Assembly (NCBI GenBank): GCA_019894855.1
Contig: JAGXNS010000011.1
Span: 427-40,880, forward strand
Direction of reading: 5' to 3'
DNA from: Promethearchaeota archaeon
Lineage (GTDB): Archaea; Asgardarchaeota; Lokiarchaeia; Sigyniarchaeales; SOKP01
DNA: 40,454 nt
The notes beneath the pieces are model-generated. The model was not told where the DNA came from and searched no databases. It was given only the letters and a program-made list of their open reading frames with translations. Below, piece by piece: positions 37,172 through 40,454 of the stretch. The translations under genes and the position numbers were made by a program. How positions within the stretch are numbered: the stretch's first letter is position 1; each line of letters starts with the position of its first letter.

Positions 37172-38083
37172 TTACTTTGAATATCTTAGCGTAATATAAT
37201 TAGCTAATAGAACAAAAAAACCTCCTATGATGGTGAAAATAGAGAGATTCTTTAAAAAAATTGCTGTATTAATCGTTGCCATAACAGGTTCAAAATACGA
37301 TAAAATTATGATGTTGCCTCCTTTATCTTTTTTCACTCCAACATTATATAATGTAAACGCTAAAGCAGTAGGGATAAGCCCTAGCATTAAAATAATTAGT
37401 AAATCCAATATTGTGATTCTAAATAAATCAGTAATACCAAATGGTAGAAATGGAAAAATTAAGAATAAAGTTGACCATAAAGTTAAAAATGCATCAAAAT
37501 TTCCATTCGAATTAATTTTTCCTCTAACTTTATAAATTTTTTTTTTTGAAAAAATTAATATACCTAAGCAAAAACCTGAAAAAATCCCAACAACTATTCC
37601 CAATATTAAAACTTGACCGGTCCAAAATTCCATTATGACGGATATTCCCACAATTGCTAAAATGAAACTAATAAAGTTGCTTTTTGATACTTTATCTTGT
37701 TTCGTTATTACTAAAAAGATTAAGAGAAAAACTCCACTAGTATATAATAAAAAAGCTGCAAAAGCATAACCAGTAAGCGTTATATTCAGAAAGTAAAGAA
37801 ACACTACTAAGGGGTTAGAGATTGCTAGTATAATTAAATATTTCCAGTGCATTTTGAAACACTCTTTAAAGAAAGTAATAGAAAAAGATCTTGTTAGTAG
37901 CATAAATATAATTAGAAAAGCAGCTCCAAAAATGCCTCTGAACAAGACTATTGAATAAATTGGATACCCACTTAATAAAGAAATAAATATCCCAACATTA
38001 CCCATAAAGATTCCTGATAAGAACATGCTTATTTTGGAAACTCTTGAATTAAAACGAGCTTCATTTAATTCCTCTATGGGCAT
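37172..38083 (-). CDS. EamA/DMT-family transporter
   Basis: 303 residues with about ten transmembrane helices in two repeated EamA halves (about 10-140 and 150-300). The loop basic residues (TKQDKVSKSN; SKKKIYKVRGK) are placed as in drug/metabolite transporters. Typical sequences include GIFMGNVGIFISL, LFRGIFGAAFLIIF and NVGVKKDKGGNIIILSYFEPVMATI, the second-repeat signature. Substrate unknown; relatives move amino acids, nucleotides or sugars. The gene stands alone. ATG at 38083. Confidence 0.87.
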   Translation of the reverse strand: MPIEELNEARFNSRVSKISMFLSGIFMGNVGIFISLLSGYPIYSIVLFRGIFGAAFLIIFMLLTRSFSITFFKECFKMHWKYLIILAISNPLVVFLYFLNITLTGYAFAAFLLYTSGVFLLIFLVITKQDKVSKSNFISFILAIVGISVIMEFWTGQVLILGIVVGIFSGFCLGILIFSKKKIYKVRGKINSNGNFDAFLTLWSTLFLIFPFLPFGITDLFRITILDLLIILMLGLIPTALAFTLYNVGVKKDKGGNIIILSYFEPVMATINTAIFLKNLSIFTIIGGFFVLLANYITLRYSK

Positions 38084-38232
38084 CGTATTGTAAATGTTAT
38101 TAATGTTTTAATTTTATTGGAAATTAATAATTCACAAGCAGAATTAGTATAAATCTAAAAATTAATTGGTTATATTACACTTTCACATCAATTAGGAGCA
38201 GAAGAAATAAAATTCCTATAAAAATATATCCA

Positions 38233-39600
38233 TTAATTCTTAAATCCACATTTAGGACAATTAGAAGTACCTCTTAAAGTAAAACCACATATCTTACACA
38301 ATTTAATAGTACTTCTTCTTGGGGGTTTCAGTTTTGTTATAGACATTTTTTCTTTAACTTGAGTAGACCCTTCTGAATCACTTATTATCGTTTCAGTTGC
38401 TGATGGAAGCAGATTTCCGTTTAATTCGTTAGTTTTGATTGTTATCTCTTGTCCAAAATACCCTCCAACTCTAACTTTTTTAGGTGGGGGGGAATCTCGG
38501 AGAATATTATTTAAACTTGGAGGGGTTTTAAGAGTTTTAGCATTTAGTATTCCTTCACCTATCGTGATTTTTTGATCTTCTACATCATAGATAACTTCGT
38601 CGATAGTTTGATCTTCAATAATATCTTTTTCAACAGCATTGTCCATGATCTCTTCATTTTCGATATAAACATCCACTTCCTCCTCATATTCTTCTTCATA
38701 TATCATCTCTACATAATCTTCGTCGAGTTTTAAGAGGGTGTCGCATTGAGTGCATCTAAATAAGTGTTTAAAGCCTATATTATTGGATATTGAATAATCC
38801 GCAGCGCAGCACGCGTGATATTTAGCATTACAGTTAAAACATTTATGAACTTCGTCGGAATAAGCACTGCAAATGGGACATACTTCTTTTTCGCAAATGT
38901 CACACTTTTCTTCATCATCTGGATCAAGCGAAATCAAATCTACTGCTAATTTTTCGTAGAAGATCTTATCTTCGTCAAGAATTTGATTAATTGATTCCGG
39001 ATGTACTACATTAAATTCTGACCTGCTCTGGATTAAAGATGTGAGTATGTTTAAGAAAGATTTTCCTTCGTTACAATAAAGAACCCCTCCATGAGTTTCG
39101 CTGGTTACAACTTTCAATTTAACATCGTCATTGTAAAACTTCTCTTCTCCTACTCGAATAATGTCGATAAAAGTATCGAATTTTTTAGCTTTAATCAAAA
39201 GATCATAAAGCGCGTTGTGATAATCTTCTGATAATGTACTAGGAGTATCTGAAACAATTACTACTCTGTAGTTCTTTCGAGCTTCTTTACTCCTTCTAAA
39301 AATATAGGCTAATATTTCAAATAAACCATTTTCAAATAAACTTCTTTTCCTTTCCCTCGTTTCCCACTTTTCGCTTACAATATCGGCAAATACTTCAAAA
39401 TCTGCCTCATCATATAATGTTACAGGATTATCGTCATTTTGAAAAATTAAAAATCCATATGAACTTAGTGTGTTAAACTTAGCTTTTTCTTTGATGAAAG
39501 TGCCAATGCTCTTGATTAGATTCTTCTTCTTAATAAAATCTGTAATAAGATCAATATAAAATATAAATTCTTCTGAATTCACTGACGTTTTCTTAAACAT
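38233..39600 (-). CDS. von Willebrand A-like protein with RING-like and C-terminal zinc-ribbon fingers
   Basis: 455 residues. Residues about 5-185 resemble a vWA fold: FIFYIDLITDFIKKK, a central RVVIVSDTPSTLSED, and DIIRVGEEKFYNDDVKLKVV. Then a Cys/His-rich segment of RING or PHD type: CDICEKEVCPICS, KCFNCNAKYHACCAAD, LFRCTQC. An acidic linker (YEEEYEEEVDVYIENEE) leads to a zinc ribbon (CKICGF and CPKCGF) at the C-terminus. The vWA-plus-RING order recalls TFIIH p44/Ssl1, a eukaryotic repair and transcription protein. ATG at 39600 is chosen: the TTG at 39657 lies inside the TATA-like element of the promoter repeat. Ubiquitin-related function would be speculation. Confidence 0.72.
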   Translation of the reverse strand: MFKKTSVNSEEFIFYIDLITDFIKKKNLIKSIGTFIKEKAKFNTLSSYGFLIFQNDDNPVTLYDEADFEVFADIVSEKWETRERKRSLFENGLFEILAYIFRRSKEARKNYRVVIVSDTPSTLSEDYHNALYDLLIKAKKFDTFIDIIRVGEEKFYNDDVKLKVVTSETHGGVLYCNEGKSFLNILTSLIQSRSEFNVVHPESINQILDEDKIFYEKLAVDLISLDPDDEEKCDICEKEVCPICSAYSDEVHKCFNCNAKYHACCAADYSISNNIGFKHLFRCTQCDTLLKLDEDYVEMIYEEEYEEEVDVYIENEEIMDNAVEKDIIEDQTIDEVIYDVEDQKITIGEGILNAKTLKTPPSLNNILRDSPPPKKVRVGGYFGQEITIKTNELNGNLLPSATETIISDSEGSTQVKEKMSITKLKPPRRSTIKLCKICGFTLRGTSNCPKCGFKN

Positions 39601-39628
39601 ATTAATATCCAAATGCCGTAAAAATTTT

Positions 39629-39667
39629 ATCCAAAATAAAAGTAAATTTATATGCAATAATAAGAGA
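39629..39667 (-). repeat. Direct repeat copy 1, promoter of the vWA/RING gene
   Basis: A 39-bp segment 36/39 identical to 40416-40454. On the minus strand it carries CATATAAATTTAC, a TATA-like box about 50 bp before the ATG at 39600. The repeat therefore looks like a duplicated promoter. Confidence 0.7.
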
Positions 39668-39742
39668 ATTTTTATTTATTTTTATTGATTAACTTAAAAT
39701 TAAAGAGATTTTAAAATTACTAAAAAACTTTAAAATTCGAAA

Positions 39743-39796
39743 TTAAACATCAAGTTTGAATCCGCAATAAGAACAGGATTGTTTATTGATGTCACT
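39743..39796 (-). pseudogene. Possible 3' remnant of a zinc-ribbon gene
   Basis: 17 codons after a TAG: SDINKQSCSYCGFKLDV and stop. CSYCGFK matches the last zinc-ribbon knuckle (CPKCGFK) of the vWA/RING protein just downstream. With the duplicated promoter at 40416-40454 it suggests a second, mostly deleted copy of that gene. It is short, so chance similarity is possible. Confidence 0.35.
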
Positions 39797-39861
39797 CTAG
39801 CAACAACATTTCTAAGATAAAAAAACTTGAAAATTTATCAAACCTCTTAGAATTAAATCTA

Positions 39862-40200
39862 TTAATAAAAAAACATAGGGGGGAATAGAATTCTCATTAG
39901 ACCAGGCCAAAATACCCACATTATTATAAGAACATAAAAGATTCGCTTAATTGAGAATATTTTTTCAATTTTATTATTTAAGAATAACTTTAATCCAAGA
40001 ATAAGAAAATTTACGCTTAAAAACATATATATGAAGGTAAATAATTCTAAAAAATAAATAATATTTCTTTCAAAGTTAATATAATCGAAACCTACTTTTC
40101 CATGAAAAGCAGCATAAAAGTAAACTAATGGAGTGATGGCAATACACATAAAAATGATCCCACTAATGAGAAATAAAATATTTTGTGCTGTTTGTTTCAT
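39862..40200 (-). CDS. Small three-helix membrane protein, function unknown
   Basis: 112 residues with three hydrophobic segments: about 8-32 (LFLISGIIFMCIAITPLVYF), 47-73 and 88-110. A basic loop (LNNKIEKIFSIKRIF) separates the last two, indicating its cytoplasmic side. No recognised motif. It lies between the zinc-ribbon remnant and the second promoter repeat, which is 216 bp upstream of its ATG and could drive it. The 200 bp before it hold no other supported gene. Confidence 0.55.
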   Translation of the reverse strand: MKQTAQNILFLISGIIFMCIAITPLVYFYAAFHGKVGFDYINFERNIIYFLELFTFIYMFLSVNFLILGLKLFLNNKIEKIFSIKRIFYVLIIMWVFWPGLMRILFPPMFFY

Positions 40201-40415
40201 AATTTGGCTCTCTAGAAAAAATTAAGATAATTAGAGATATTAATCTTCACTTTTTCATATATTATTGATAGAAAATTCGTTATCCTTGAAGATCATTTTT
40301 ACAATACAGACGGTGATTTTTATTTCAATTTTATATTAGTTATGGATGAAATTTTTGACTATTGCTTCGCTTCTTAGTTGGATTTTGGTATTTCATCAAG
40401 TAAAGGAAGAGTTTG

Positions 40416-40454
40416 ATCCAAAATATAAGTAAATTTATATGCAATAATTAGAGA
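40416..40454 (-). repeat. Direct repeat copy 2, at the window edge
   Basis: 39 bp, 36 of 39 identical to 39629-39667 in the same orientation, with the same TATA-like box facing left. It may continue beyond the window. The 40201-40415 stretch between it and the membrane-protein gene holds no recognisable gene. Confidence 0.65.

Overview
The window is AT-rich (roughly one third G+C by eye), gene-dense DNA that looks archaeal, most likely from an Asgard archaeon of the Lokiarchaeia type. The support is an Orc1/Cdc6 replication initiator, a XerA-type recombinase, TATA-box promoters (TTTAAATA-like), a TldD/TldE pair, a PiT/DUF47 phosphate pair and two eukaryote-flavoured proteins: a von Willebrand A plus RING-like zinc-finger protein and a GIFT/IFT52-like coiled-coil protein. 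Lineage is inferred from gene content only. No rRNA, tRNA, CRISPR array or insertion sequence was seen.

Region 1 (1-18.5 kb) is anaerobic catabolism. It begins with a cut-off glycyl-radical-enzyme activase, a PadR repressor with a palindromic operator, and a hydratase-2 (MaoC-like) gene. A three-gene minus-strand molybdopterin oxidoreductase operon follows (catalytic subunit, four-cluster Fe-S subunit, winged-helix ferredoxin). Next come crotonase, 3-hydroxyacyl-CoA dehydrogenase, an MFE-2-type SDR, a TetR regulator, two FabK/nitronate-monooxygenase-like flavoproteins, a thiolase and a large glycyl radical enzyme. Both stereochemical routes of beta-oxidation are present (crotonase + 3S-dehydrogenase; hydratase-2 + 3R-type SDR). 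No acyl-CoA dehydrogenase, ETF, CoA ligase or CoA transferase is in the window. A spaced motif, TTAAT-N7-GTATATTTA, recurs four times, only in promoter regions around the TetR gene, and probably defines its local regulon.

Region 2 (18.5-25.6 kb) holds a thioredoxin reductase and a neighbouring paralogue that has lost both redox cysteines and the NADPH loop. A 28-bp dif-like dyad lies 19 bp upstream of a Xer recombinase, followed by Orc1/Cdc6, a small zinc ribbon and a DUF362 ferredoxin-like protein. Two decayed genes follow.

Region 3 (25.6-40.5 kb) is mostly housekeeping: TldD/TldE, a GIFT-domain protein, PurA, DUF47-PiT, methyltransferases, a tyrosine phenol-lyase with all diagnostic residues, HypB, a hexapeptide-repeat protein, an EamA transporter, and the vWA-RING protein with a duplicated promoter upstream.

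A striking theme is gene fossils. At least five, perhaps six, truncated genes keep their 3' ends, and two of them resemble intact genes in the same window (the Fe-S subunit and the winged-helix ferredoxin). This suggests that a second copy of the oxidoreductase module existed and decayed by deletion.
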